From: Alphaproteobacteria bacterium
GTDB lineage: Bacteria > Pseudomonadota > Alphaproteobacteria > Rhizobiales > BM303
Length of the DNA stretch: 64,000 bases
Assembly (NCBI GenBank): GCA_024275895.1
Contig: JAJRYE010000106.1
Span: 1 to 64,000 of the forward strand
Reading direction: 5' to 3'
The notes beneath the pieces were generated by a model that ran no database searches, was not told the origin of the DNA, and worked only from the letters and a program-made list of their open reading frames with translations. This document shows positions 27,790 to 36,825 of this stretch, in pieces (position 1 is the stretch's first letter; each line of letters opens with the position of its first letter). A program made the position numbers and the translations under genes.

Positions 27790-28845
27790 TCAAGGGAGAA
27801 ATCGGCTTATTGTTTGCGCCGTGTAATCAACCATGGGAACGATGCGGGCATAATTGAGACGTGTCGGGCCGATAATCCCCAGAACACCGATAATCTTGTT
27901 CTGGGCATCATGATAGGGCGCAGCAATAATTGATGAGCCCGAGAGCGAAAACAGATTGCTTTCCGAACCGATAAAAATGCGCACCCCTTCAGCCTGTTCC
28001 GCCAGTTCCAGAAGCTGGATGAGATCATTTTTCTGTTCAAGGTCGTCAAACAGATTGCGGATACGCTCCAGATCACCAGCCGCGTTCAGATCTTCCAGCA
28101 GATTGCCGCGGCCGCGCACAATCAGGGTTTTTTGCGACTCATCGCCGCCGCCCCATTCCGCCAGCCCCGCCTCAATGATCCGCGTGCTGACTTCATCAAG
28201 CTCAGCCCGCACATTTTTCATATCGCGTACAAGTTTTTCCCGCGCCTCATTGAGCGAGCAACCCCTTATGCGGGTGTTGAGATAATTTGCCGCCTCGGTC
28301 AGGGCCGAAGGCGTAAATCCGGACGGGATCTCAAGAATGCGATTTTCCACCGAGCCGTCATCCGCCACAATCACGGTCAGCGCCTTGCCCGGCCCCAGCG
28401 CGACAAATTCGACATGGCTGACGGTTTTATTTGCCTTTGAGGCCAGAACCACCCCGGCGCAATGGCTCAGCCCCGAAAGCATTTCCGTCGCCTTGGTGAG
28501 CGCCGCCTCAAAATCCATCTCCTCGGCCTTCAGGCGCGCTTCAATGGCGGCGCGCTCATCGCCGCCAAGATCGCCGATCTCCAGCAACCCGTCGACAAAC
28601 AGGCGCAGGCCCTGATCCGTCGGCATTCTTCCGGCGCTGGTATGGGGAGCGTGAATGAGCCCGCGCTGTTCCAACTCGGACATGACATTGCGCACCGAAG
28701 CGGGCGAGAGTTTCACCGGCAGATTGGCGCTCAAATATTTAGAGCTAACCGGATCGCCGGTAAGAAGATAGCTCTCGACAATCTGGCGAAATATTTCCCG
28801 TGAGCGTTCCGAAAGCTCCGCAATAGCCTGAAAATGTTTGCTCAT
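27790..28845 (-). CDS. hrcA: Heat-inducible transcription repressor HrcA
   Basis: 351 residues, full length. HrcA binds CIRCE elements and represses groE and, in some species, dnaK operons; its folding is helped by GroEL. The N-terminal winged helix is visible as REIFRQIVESYLLTGDPVSS and PASVRNVMSELEQRGLIHAP, followed by HTSAGRMPTDQGLRLFVDGL. The C-terminal GAF-like region ends IIGPTRLNYARIVPMVDYTA, typical of the family. It sits between mltB and grpE on the minus strand. I find no clear CIRCE site in front of hrcA or dnaK, so its target is probably elsewhere (for example groESL). Confidence 0.95.
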   Translation of the reverse strand: MSKHFQAIAELSERSREIFRQIVESYLLTGDPVSSKYLSANLPVKLSPASVRNVMSELEQRGLIHAPHTSAGRMPTDQGLRLFVDGLLEIGDLGGDERAAIEARLKAEEMDFEAALTKATEMLSGLSHCAGVVLASKANKTVSHVEFVALGPGKALTVIVADDGSVENRILEIPSGFTPSALTEAANYLNTRIRGCSLNEAREKLVRDMKNVRAELDEVSTRIIEAGLAEWGGGDESQKTLIVRGRGNLLEDLNAAGDLERIRNLFDDLEQKNDLIQLLELAEQAEGVRIFIGSESNLFSLSGSSIIAAPYHDAQNKIIGVLGIIGPTRLNYARIVPMVDYTAQTISRFLP

Positions 28846-28913
28846 AGGCTCAATCTAGTGGCTTTGGGAGCTAAATTGAAGTCTTGTCTTTTGCCCTGCC
28901 ATATCCCGTGGTT

Positions 28914-30170
28914 TCAATGGATTTGCCGGATCAGCCTTGTATCGGGAAAGCAGGTTGGTTTCCTTCGCGCCCTGCTCTGCCATTTGCCGATGGCGGTGCG
29001 GGTTTTAAATCCTACCAGCCCGTCGGCGCCGCCGACATCATAGCCTTTTGCTTCGAGACGTTTTTGCATCTTCTGCACATCGCGGCGCGAAAAACCGCTG
29101 AATTTGGCCCAGTTGCGGATGAAGGGCGTATTTCTTCCCATGCGGTCTGCCAGATGGCCGATGAAAAGAGCATAAAGGTCAGATTCATTATAGGTCTTGA
29201 GGGTATAAAAATTCTGCGTGGCGATAAAGGCCGGACCAAAACGCCCCGCCGGCATGAGCAAAAAGGCCTTGCGGTTTTTCTCCGCCGCCGGAAAACGCCG
29301 CCCCTTGACCCGTTTGACACCGCGCGCCATCCATTCCGAGACCTTCATGCCCTTGTCCGGTCCTTCCAGGGCGCAGGAAACACTGGCCGGAACATCCGCT
29401 TCAAACCCCCAGTCGCGCCCGCGCTGCCAGCCGTTTTTATTGAGATAATTGGCGATCGAGGCCAGGGTATCAGGCACGGAATTCCAGATATCGCGCTTGC
29501 CGTCGCCGTCAAAGTCAACTGCGAAAGCAAGAAATTTGCTGGGCAGGAATTGCGGCTGCCCGAGAGCTCCGGCCCATGAGCTTTTCATTCTGGCCAGGGG
29601 AAGGTGGTCATCTTGCAGGATTTTCAAACCGGCGAGCAATTCCTTCTCGAAATAGGCCTTGCGGCGTCCCATAAAAGCCTGCGTGGCTAAAATGCGGATG
29701 GCGTTATGAGGCAACCGGGCGCGGCCAAACGCCGATTAGCGGCCCCAGATGGCCACCACTATTCGCGCCGGAACCCCGTAGCGCCGCTCAATGCGTTTCA
29801 GATCATCGCGCCACCGGGCGAGCCGCTTGCGGCTCATGGCGACGAGCGTGTTGATATTTTTTTCATTGAAATAGCGCTCGGGCGATGAAAATTCGCTCTG
29901 GTCATATTTATGCGGCGCTCTGGCCGGGCTTCCCGGCGGGCGCAGATCGGGAAGCTTCCAGTTCAGGGTGAGGGCCCCCATCGCCCGGTTGAAAACGCGG
30001 CGCGATATGCCGTGTTTCCGCGCCTTTCGCCACAATTCGGTTTTGCTCCAGGACTGAAATTTGCTCTCAACTCCGCCCCGCCCCGACCCCGGCGCGGCAA
30101 CAGCTGCGCGCGTGAGAAGCCCGTCTGCCGCAAAGAGGAACATCAGGCCCAAAAACATCAGCAACTTCAT
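28914..30170 (-). pseudogene. MltB-like lytic murein transglycosylase broken at the catalytic glutamate
   Basis: Periplasmic enzyme that cleaves peptidoglycan to 1,6-anhydro-MurNAc products. Start at 30170 (MKLLMFLGLMFLFAADGLL signal peptide, basic residues after it). The first part ends IERRYGVPARIVVAIWGR and then TAA (29736-29738). The same frame continues SAFGRARLPHNAIRILATQAFMG. The family reads WGxESxFG here, so the stop replaces exactly the codon for the catalytic glutamate (GAA to TAA). The rest is intact: SSWAGALGQPQFLPS, FAVDFDGDGKRDIWNS and a C-terminal peptidoglycan-binding domain (VQKMQKRLEAKGYDVGGADG). A restart inside would lack the active site, so as it stands the gene is inactive. 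Confidence 0.88.
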
Positions 30171-30354
30171 GATATCCAACCCATGTGAAAAGATAACCGT
30201 TCCAGACAGTGATATGCAGTTTCGCATTGAATCGCCATAAAAGTTACCCCATATTAAGCATAACGCAGTCCCCGGGGCGCAAGCCTCTTGAAAGCGCCCC
30301 CTTGTTTCGGGTGGCCGCCGGGACATGAAAGTGGAGTTTAGGTGAGTAATATAC

Positions 30355-30630
30355 ATGACGCAGGATAATTCGGTTTTGATGAGATCTGCCGCGCATGCCA
30401 TGAGCATTGGAGACTTTGCGCGTCTGGGAAGTGAAAATCTGGCCTATATCACCGAGCTGCCCAAATCCGAGGCCCGCGAGTTTGCCATGACCATGGGGGT
30501 TGATATCGGCGATGCGCGGCTCTATGCGCTGCATTCGGGCGACGGGACGCGCATGGCGATAACGGATGATCGCGGCGAAGCGTTAATGAACGCACTCGAG
30601 TCAGGCTTCATCCCCGTTACACTTCATTAA
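30355..30630 (+). CDS. DUF1150 family protein
   Basis: 91 residues. DUF1150 proteins are small, alphaproteobacterial and often encoded beside small heat-shock proteins (ibpA/hspD type); the function is unknown. The visible family pattern is DFARLGSENLAYI and the C-terminal IGDARLYALHSGDGTRMAITDD region. Here no Hsp20 gene adjoins; it stands alone, divergent from the mltB-like gene with a 184-base spacer. It starts at ATG 30355, and the ribosome-binding site is weak. It ends in TAA. Confidence 0.85.
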   Translation: MTQDNSVLMRSAAHAMSIGDFARLGSENLAYITELPKSEAREFAMTMGVDIGDARLYALHSGDGTRMAITDDRGEALMNALESGFIPVTLH

Positions 30631-30893
30631 AATATCCGCAACGCGCCTGTCTTGTGATTATCCCGGTTGATTCGTGGTGAATTCACCGCCGCGGGGAGTG
30701 GCCTCTCGCCCGCGATGGCGCCGGGTAAAGCCGGTTTGCGGCCGTGGTTCATGCCTGTGCGGGAATGAAAAAGTGTGATACCCCCTGTATAAAAGCAGCT
30801 TGCGCAGTGCTGAACATGGGCAATCCTTGCACAGCATGACCGGAGTGCCATAATCCGCTTCAATCAAAGCGCCTGATAAAGAGAGTTTGAAGG

Positions 30894-33800
30894 ATGAAGT
30901 CGTTTCAAAAAATACTAATCGCCAATCGCGGTGAAATTGCCATTCGCATCATGCGGGCGGCCAATGAAATGGGCAAGCGCACCGCGGCGGTTTATGCCGA
31001 AGAAGACAAGCTGGGGCTGCATCGCTTCAAGGCGGATGAAGCTTATCTTATCGGCGAGGGGCTGGGGCCGGTTGCCGCCTATCTCAGTATTGACGAAATC
31101 CTCCGGGTGGCGCGGCAATGCGGCGCGGACGCCATTCACCCCGGCTATGGCCTGCTGTCGGAAAATCCTGCTTTCGCCGAGGCCTGCGAGGCAAACGGAA
31201 TAACGTTTATCGGCCCCCCGGCGCAAACCATGCGCAAACTGGGTGACAAGGCCAGCGCCCGGCACATTGCCATCGAGGCGGGGGTCCCGGTTGTTCCGGC
31301 GACGGATATCCTGCCCGATGACATGGATGAAATCCGGCGCATGGCCGATGCGGTCGGCTATCCGTTCATGCTGAAGGCCAGCTGGGGCGGCGGCGGGCGG
31401 GGCATGCGCGCCATCATTTCGCCGGAAGAACTGGAAGAAAAGGTTCTTGCCGGCCGCCGTGAGGCGGTGGCCGCCTTTGGCAATGGCGAGGGGTTTCTGG
31501 AAAAGCTGGTGCAAAACGCCCGTCATGTCGAGGTGCAAATCCTCGGCGACAAACAGGGCAATGTCTATCATCTGTGGGAACGTGATTGCTCGGTGCAGCG
31601 CCGCAACCAGAAGGTGTTGGAGCGCGCTCCTGCGCCTTATCTCAGTCAGGCGCAGCGCGAGGAGCTTTGTGAGCTCGGCCTGAAAATTTGCCGCCATGTT
31701 GGCTATGAATGCGCCGGTACGGTCGAGTTTTTGATGGATATCGACACCGGCGCCTTTTACTTCATCGAGGTCAATCCGCGTATTCAGGTGGAGCATACCG
31801 TCACCGAGGAGGTGACCGGGATCGATATCGTCCGGGCGCAGATATTGCTGGCCCAGGGCGCCGGGATTGCCGAGGCGACCGGCAAGGCGTCCCAGAGCGA
31901 TATTCATCTCAACGGCCATGCCCTGCAATGCCGCATCACCACGGAGGACCCGCAGAACAGTTTTATTCCCGATTACGGCCGCATCACCGCCTACCGGGCG
32001 GCGACGGGCATGGGGGTTCGCCTTGACGGCGGCACCTCGTATTCCGGCGCGGTGATCACGCGCTATTACGATTCGCTGCTTGAGAAGGTCACGGCATGGG
32101 CGCCAACGCCGGAAATGGCCATCGCCCGCATGGACCGGGCCCTCAGGGAGTTTCGCATTCGCGGCGTTTCGACCAATATTGCCTTTGTCGAAAACCTGCT
32201 CAAACACCCGGTGTTTCTCGGCAATGAATACACAACAAAATTCATCGATACGACCCCTGAGCTGTTTTCCTTTTCAAAGCGCCGCGACCGGGCAACGCGC
32301 GTGCTGACCTATATTGCCGATATTACCGTCAACGGCCATCCCGAAACCATGGGGCAGGACCGGCCGCCAGGTCCGCCGCGCCCGGCAAAAGCGCCGCAAT
32401 TCAGGGCGCAAACCCCGGCCGCGGGCACCCGTCAATTGCTGGAAGAGAAAGGTCCTCAGGCTGTCGCGGACTGGATGCTGGCCCAGAAGAAGCTTTTGAT
32501 AACCGACACCACAATGCGCGACGCGCATCAATCCTTGCTGGCAACCCGCATGCGTTCGTTTGACATGCTGAATGTGGCGGCAAGCTATGCCCATAATCTG
32601 CCGGGGCTGTTCTCGATGGAATGCTGGGGCGGGGCAACCTTTGATGTCTCCTACCGGTTTTTGCAGGAATGCCCCTGGCAGCGTCTGCGTGATTTGCACG
32701 AACGGATGCCCAATTTGATGACCCAGATGCTGCTGCGCGCCAGCAACGGGGTCGGCTACTCGAACTATCCCGATAATGTCGTAGTCAAATTTGTCCAGCA
32801 GGCGGCGGCAAGCGGCGTTGATGTCTTCCGCATTTTTGATTCGCTGAACTGGGTGGAGAATATGCGTCTCGCCATGGATGCGGTTCTTGAAAGCGGCAAG
32901 CTGTGCGAGGCGGCAATTTGTTATACCGGTGATATTCTTGACCCGGACCGGGCCAAATATGACCTGAAATATTATGTCACCATGGCGCGCGAATTGCGCA
33001 ATGCGGGGGCGCATGTGCTTGGCCTCAAGGACATGGCCGGTCTGCTCAGACCGGCGGCGGCCCGGGTGCTGATCAGGGCCCTGAAGCAGGAGGTCGGGTT
33101 GCCGGTTCACTTTCATACCCATGATACATCCGGCATCGCGGCGGCAACCATACTGGCGGCGGCCGAGGCCGGTGTCGACGCGGCAGATGTGGCCATGGAC
33201 GCCTTTTCGGGCGGAACCTCGCAGCCCTGCCTCGGCTCGGTGGTCGAGGCCCTGCGCGGCTCTGAACGCGACACCGGGCTTGAGATCGCGGCGATACGTG
33301 AAATATCCGATTACTGGGAGGCGGTGCGCGCCGGATACAGCGCCTTTGAAAGCGGTCTTGCCGCCCCGGCCTCGGAGGTTTACCTGCATGAAATGCCAGG
33401 CGGCCAGTTTACCAATCTGAAAGCCCAGGCCCGCAGCATGGGGCTGGAGGAGCGCTGGCATGAAGTGGCGCGCGCCTATGCCGATGTCAACCAGATTTTC
33501 GGTGATATCGTCAAGGTCACGCCCTCTTCGAAAGTTGTCGGCGATATGGCGCTGATGATGGTCTCGCAGGGGCTGAGCCGGGCGCAGGTGGAAGACCCGG
33601 ATTTTGATATGGCTTTCCCGGACAGTGTCATCGATATGATGCGCGGCAAGCTGGGCCAGCCGCCGGGCGGTTTCCCGGCCGGCATCGTCAACAAGGTCCT
33701 TAAAGGTGAAAAACCGCAAACCGGCAGGCCTGGCCAGTCCATGCCGCCGGCGGATATCGGAGCGATCGGGAAAACCCTGGCGCAAAAGCTGGACGTGACG

Positions 33801-34349
33801 GAGCTTGATGACGAGGATTTGTGCGGCTATCTGATGTATCCGAAAGTTTTCCTCGAATATATGGAGCGACACAAACAATTTGGCCCCGTACGGACCCTGC
33901 CGACCCATACCTTTTTCTATGGCATGAATACCGGCGAGGAGATCAGCGTTACAATCGATCCGGGAAAGACGCTGGAAATCCGCTTGCAGGCCATTGGTGA
34001 AACCAACGAGGAAGGCGATATCAAGGTTTTCTTCGAGTTGAACGGCCAGCCGCGCGTCATCCGTATCCCGGACAGAAAGCTCGCCTCGACACTGGTGAAG
34101 CGGCCAAAAGCAGAGCCGGGCAACCTCAATCACATCGGCGCGCCGATGCCCGGCGCCATAGCGGAGGTTGCGGTCAGCGCCGGGGCAAAAGTCAAGGCGG
34201 GGGCTTTATTGCTGACAATAGAGGCCATGAAGATGGAGACCGGTATCCATGCCGACAAAGATGCTGTTATAAAAGCGGTACATGTTTCGCCCGGCTCCCA
34301 GGTCGACGCCAAGGACTTGCTGATCGAGCTTGCGGCTTCAGATGACTAG
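30894..34349 (+). CDS. pyc: Pyruvate carboxylase
   Basis: 1151 residues, full length, single-chain type. Carboxylates pyruvate to oxaloacetate with ATP and biotin to refill the TCA cycle. Domains in order: biotin carboxylase (about 1-460; KILIANRGEIAIRIMRAA, ATP-grasp loop ASWGGGGRGMR, FIEVNPRIQVEHTVTEE); carboxyltransferase TIM barrel (about 535-830; LLITDTTMRDAHQSLLATRM, ECWGGATFDVSYRFL); the tetramerisation and conserved carboxylase domain; and a C-terminal biotinyl domain (lysine in IEAMKMETGI). The stop is TAG (34347-34349); the length and C-terminus are normal, so this TAG looks like a genuine terminator. A hairpin element and an IS remnant follow. Confidence 0.98.
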   Translation: MKSFQKILIANRGEIAIRIMRAANEMGKRTAAVYAEEDKLGLHRFKADEAYLIGEGLGPVAAYLSIDEILRVARQCGADAIHPGYGLLSENPAFAEACEANGITFIGPPAQTMRKLGDKASARHIAIEAGVPVVPATDILPDDMDEIRRMADAVGYPFMLKASWGGGGRGMRAIISPEELEEKVLAGRREAVAAFGNGEGFLEKLVQNARHVEVQILGDKQGNVYHLWERDCSVQRRNQKVLERAPAPYLSQAQREELCELGLKICRHVGYECAGTVEFLMDIDTGAFYFIEVNPRIQVEHTVTEEVTGIDIVRAQILLAQGAGIAEATGKASQSDIHLNGHALQCRITTEDPQNSFIPDYGRITAYRAATGMGVRLDGGTSYSGAVITRYYDSLLEKVTAWAPTPEMAIARMDRALREFRIRGVSTNIAFVENLLKHPVFLGNEYTTKFIDTTPELFSFSKRRDRATRVLTYIADITVNGHPETMGQDRPPGPPRPAKAPQFRAQTPAAGTRQLLEEKGPQAVADWMLAQKKLLITDTTMRDAHQSLLATRMRSFDMLNVAASYAHNLPGLFSMECWGGATFDVSYRFLQECPWQRLRDLHERMPNLMTQMLLRASNGVGYSNYPDNVVVKFVQQAAASGVDVFRIFDSLNWVENMRLAMDAVLESGKLCEAAICYTGDILDPDRAKYDLKYYVTMARELRNAGAHVLGLKDMAGLLRPAAARVLIRALKQEVGLPVHFHTHDTSGIAAATILAAAEAGVDAADVAMDAFSGGTSQPCLGSVVEALRGSERDTGLEIAAIREISDYWEAVRAGYSAFESGLAAPASEVYLHEMPGGQFTNLKAQARSMGLEERWHEVARAYADVNQIFGDIVKVTPSSKVVGDMALMMVSQGLSRAQVEDPDFDMAFPDSVIDMMRGKLGQPPGGFPAGIVNKVLKGEKPQTGRPGQSMPPADIGAIGKTLAQKLDVTELDDEDLCGYLMYPKVFLEYMERHKQFGPVRTLPTHTFFYGMNTGEEISVTIDPGKTLEIRLQAIGETNEEGDIKVFFELNGQPRVIRIPDRKLASTLVKRPKAEPGNLNHIGAPMPGAIAEVAVSAGAKVKAGALLLTIEAMKMETGIHADKDAVIKAVHVSPGSQVDAKDLLIELAASDD

Positions 34350-34357
34350 AGTACTTC

Positions 34358-34382
34358 CGGAAAAGCGGGAACCGGTTTTCCG
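34358..34382. repeat. Rhizobial-type palindromic spacer element after pyc
   Basis: CGGAAAA (34358-34364) pairs with TTTTCCG (34376-34382) around GCGGGAACCGG. This word (TTCCGGAAAA...GGTTTTCCGA) resembles a dispersed intergenic palindrome common in Rhizobiales. It lies 8 bases after the pyc stop and could end the transcript, although the T-run is inside the stem. Confidence 0.55.
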
Positions 34383-34414
34383 ACAAGAAGTGCGGCAATA
34401 ACAAAGAGTTAGAT

Positions 34415-34423
34415 CCAGGTTTT
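34415..34423 (+). repeat. Left target-site duplication of the IS903-like element
   Basis: CCAGGTTTT, identical to the nine bases at 35138-35146. Nine base pairs is the duplication size of the IS903 group. Confidence 0.85.
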
Positions 34424-35137
34424 GGTTTTGTTGCATGGAATGCCCAAATTTTCAGGATTCCATGATTTTGCGAAGTGTGATTCATCCTGTGGATGGACAA
34501 GCACACTCGGAAACGATCTGAACCGCCAAAGGCGGCCTGGCGTGTTACCAACTGGCGTGAGTACAATGCAGCTTTTATCAAGCGTGGCTCGCTGACGCTC
34601 TGGATTGATGAGGCCACCAATGAAATCCTCGCCCATGAACCGACAATGAATGATGTTCATGACGGACCGGTTCTACCCCGGCTGCCTGAGCGGATTGACG
34701 ATCCTATCGATCAGACCTCCGCCGACAAGGCCTGTGACAGCTTCTCATGCCATCGCGCTATCCATGATCGAGGCACCAGACCGGTGATCCCGCCACGAAA
34801 AGGTGCCTGTATTCACCCACCACCCAACGTAAAAGCCCCACCGCCCACGCGCGGCCCGATCGTAAAGCGCATCCACCAGATCGGGCGCAAGCAATGGAAG
34901 AAAGAGAGCAATTACCACAGACGCTCCCTGGCCAAGACCGCCATGTTCCGGTTCAAGACCATCACCGGACCAAAAATGCGCAGCCGAAAATTTGAAACCC
35001 AGAAAACCGAAGCAGCTATCGGCGTCGCTATCCTCAACCGGTTTACAGCAGTTGGTATGCCCGAAACCGTAAGAATCGACTGAAACAGGCCAGTCAAAGA
35101 CCCTCAATACCCCGAATGAATTCCATGCAACAAAGCC
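34424..35137 (+). mobile_element. IS5-family, IS903-group insertion sequence remnant (714 bp)
   Basis: Terminal inverted repeats GGTTTTGTTGCATGGAAT (34424-34441) and, on the other strand at 35120-35137, GGCTTTGTTGCATGGAAT differ at one of 18 bases. The first ten bases match the IS903-type end GGCTTTGTTG. A perfect 9-bp direct repeat flanks the element. At 714 bp it is shorter than a complete member (about 1 kb), and its transposase lacks a central part. It sits between pyc and the end of the flotillin gene and breaks neither. Confidence 0.88.
34493..35083 (+). pseudogene. Internally deleted IS903-type transposase
   Basis: 196 residues in one open frame. The N-terminus (AAWRVTNWREYNAAFIKRGSLTLWID) is that of an IS5/IS903 transposase. 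It then jumps directly to the segment that in full-length relatives lies after the second catalytic region (EATNEILAHE, then DVHDGPVLPRLPERID). The C-terminal part with the catalytic-glutamate zone (WKKESNYHRRSLAKTAMFRFK) and the tail (AILNRFTAVGMPETV) is kept. About 100 residues including the first DDE aspartates are missing, with the join in frame at WID. It cannot transpose by itself, but the ends are nearly intact, so it could be mobilised by a full copy elsewhere. Confidence 0.85.
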
Positions 35138-35146
35138 CCAGGTTTT
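35138..35146 (+). repeat. Right target-site duplication of the IS903-like element
   Basis: CCAGGTTTT, matching 34415-34423. Confidence 0.85.
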
Positions 35147-35238
35147 GATTCAATCAAAACTGGATCTAAGATCAGGCCGGGTGATAACGGGGGCATGGTG
35201 ATCCCAGGCAATATTTGATCGTTCCGCCCGTCCGGGAT

Positions 35239-36825
35239 TCATTCCGTGCCGTTATCCTTTTCTGGCTTTATTGCGCCATCCGTGCCAAGTCCGAGATCGT
35301 TCAGCAAGGCATCGACGATCGGTGCTTGGGCGCGGTAACGCAAGGCGCCGTCGAACATGTTGCCCTGATCCGCCCTGACCTCGCCGGCTGCACGGCCCAG
35401 CCCTCCGGTCTGCACGATCTTGATGCTGTCGATGCTTTTCAGCGGCTCGGCGCTTTCGCGGATAATCTGCGGCAGATGATCAATCAGATATTTGCGCACT
35501 TCGGCCGAGACATGATCGGCAGAGAGCAGATTGCGGGCGTCGTTAAGGGCGCGCTCGCCTTCAGCATCGGTCTTGTAGCGGATTTCATCCGCCCTGGCCT
35601 TGATATTATCGGCCTCCGCTTTATCCGTTGCGGCGATTTTTTCTGCTGCGGCGAGCAATTTAAGCGCTACCGCCTCGCGCTCGGCCTCGCGGGCGGCATC
35701 AAGGATCGCCACCGCCTTGCGCCGTTCCGCCGCCTCAATTTCGCGCGCGGTGAGAACATGCTCCTCAGCCGCGACCAGAACCGCCCGGCTCTTTTCGGCC
35801 TCGGATTTCAGTTTCATCTGGGCGAGCGAGCCTTTGGCTATTTCCTGATCGCTGAGTTGTTCGGCCAGTGTCAGGGCCTTGTCTTTCTCGATTTCACGCT
35901 CGCGCAGCGCCCGCTCGCGATCAAGCCGCTCCTCATCCACTTCACGGTCGGAAAGAATTCTGGCAATCTGAACCTTCTTTTGCTTCTCGATATCGGCTTC
36001 ATCGGCGGCCTGAGACTGGGCCGCGCGCTGGCGGGCGATTTCGGCGGTTTGCTCCGCCTTGCGGCTTTCAATCTCAAGTTCCTGTTCAAGGCGGGCAAAT
36101 TGCCCTTCGCGTTCCAGCGAGAGATTCAGTTTTTCGGTTTCAAGGTTTTTGTTCCTGATCTGAATCTGCGTGTCCTGCTCGATATCATTGCGCTTTTTCT
36201 TGCGCTGTTCGATGGTTTGTGTAAGGCGGGTCAAGCCTTCGGCGTCAAAGGCATTGGAGGGGTCGAAAAATTCCATGCGGGTCTGGTCAAGCGCGGTCAC
36301 CGATACCGATTCCAGAGCCAGCCCGTTGCGCGAGAGATCCTCGCCCAGCGAATCGCGGATTTTCGCAGCATAGGTTTTGCGTTTTTCATGCAACTCCTCC
36401 ATCGTCATTTCGGCGGCGACAGAACGAATGGCGTCAACGAATTTGCCCTCGGTTATGTCGCGAACCTTTTCCGGGCGAAGGGTCCGGGAGCCAAGCGTCG
36501 CCGCGGCGGTGGAGACAGCCTCCTTGACATTGGGAACATGAACATAAAATTCGGCAACCACGTCAACCCGCATCCTGTCCTTGCTGATAACCGCCTGTTC
36601 ATCCGCCAGACTGACCCCCAGCCGCATGGTGTTGAGATTGACCTCGATCATCTCCTGCAATAACGGGATGACGATGGCGCCGCCGCCCAGAACCACTTTT
36701 TCACCGCCCAGACCGGTGCGGACAAAAGCAGTTTCCTTCGAGGCCCGGCGATAAAACCGGAAAAACAGAACAACGATGACAAGAATTGCAATTGCCAGCA
36801 CCGCGAGGATTGTTGCGCCAGTCAT
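35239..36825 (-). CDS. Flotillin / SPFH-domain membrane protein
   Basis: 528 residues of the flotillin (YqiK/FloT) type. An N-terminal membrane helix (about 3-25, ILAVLAIAILVIVVLFF) is followed by an SPFH/PHB domain (about 28-200, with TGLGGEKVVLGGGAIVIPLL). Then comes a long charged coiled coil rich in Glu, Ala, Lys and Arg (about 205-430, many AEA/EAER repeats) and a short C-terminal domain. Flotillins form oligomeric scaffolds in membrane microdomains. It is the last gene of a minus-strand run and overlaps the upstream SRPBCC gene by 4 bases (ATGA). That run continues back without a large gap to the Tm-1/ABC transporter genes, so a link to that transporter is likely by context only. Confidence 0.88.
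   Translation of the reverse strand: MTGATILAVLAIAILVIVVLFFRFYRRASKETAFVRTGLGGEKVVLGGGAIVIPLLQEMIEVNLNTMRLGVSLADEQAVISKDRMRVDVVAEFYVHVPNVKEAVSTAAATLGSRTLRPEKVRDITEGKFVDAIRSVAAEMTMEELHEKRKTYAAKIRDSLGEDLSRNGLALESVSVTALDQTRMEFFDPSNAFDAEGLTRLTQTIEQRKKKRNDIEQDTQIQIRNKNLETEKLNLSLEREGQFARLEQELEIESRKAEQTAEIARQRAAQSQAADEADIEKQKKVQIARILSDREVDEERLDRERALREREIEKDKALTLAEQLSDQEIAKGSLAQMKLKSEAEKSRAVLVAAEEHVLTAREIEAAERRKAVAILDAAREAEREAVALKLLAAAEKIAATDKAEADNIKARADEIRYKTDAEGERALNDARNLLSADHVSAEVRKYLIDHLPQIIRESAEPLKSIDSIKIVQTGGLGRAAGEVRADQGNMFDGALRYRAQAPIVDALLNDLGLGTDGAIKPEKDNGTE

Noticed and set aside
26624..27826. A 400-residue plus-strand open frame opposite polA and grpE
   Set aside because: It mirrors the codon structure of polA and grpE, has no family resemblance and no ribosome-binding site; it is an antisense shadow.
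32274..34133. Long minus-strand open frames opposite pyc (also opposite divL, addA and dnaK)
   Set aside because: They are typical of GC-rich coding DNA read backwards; no conserved motifs, and the sense genes are certain.
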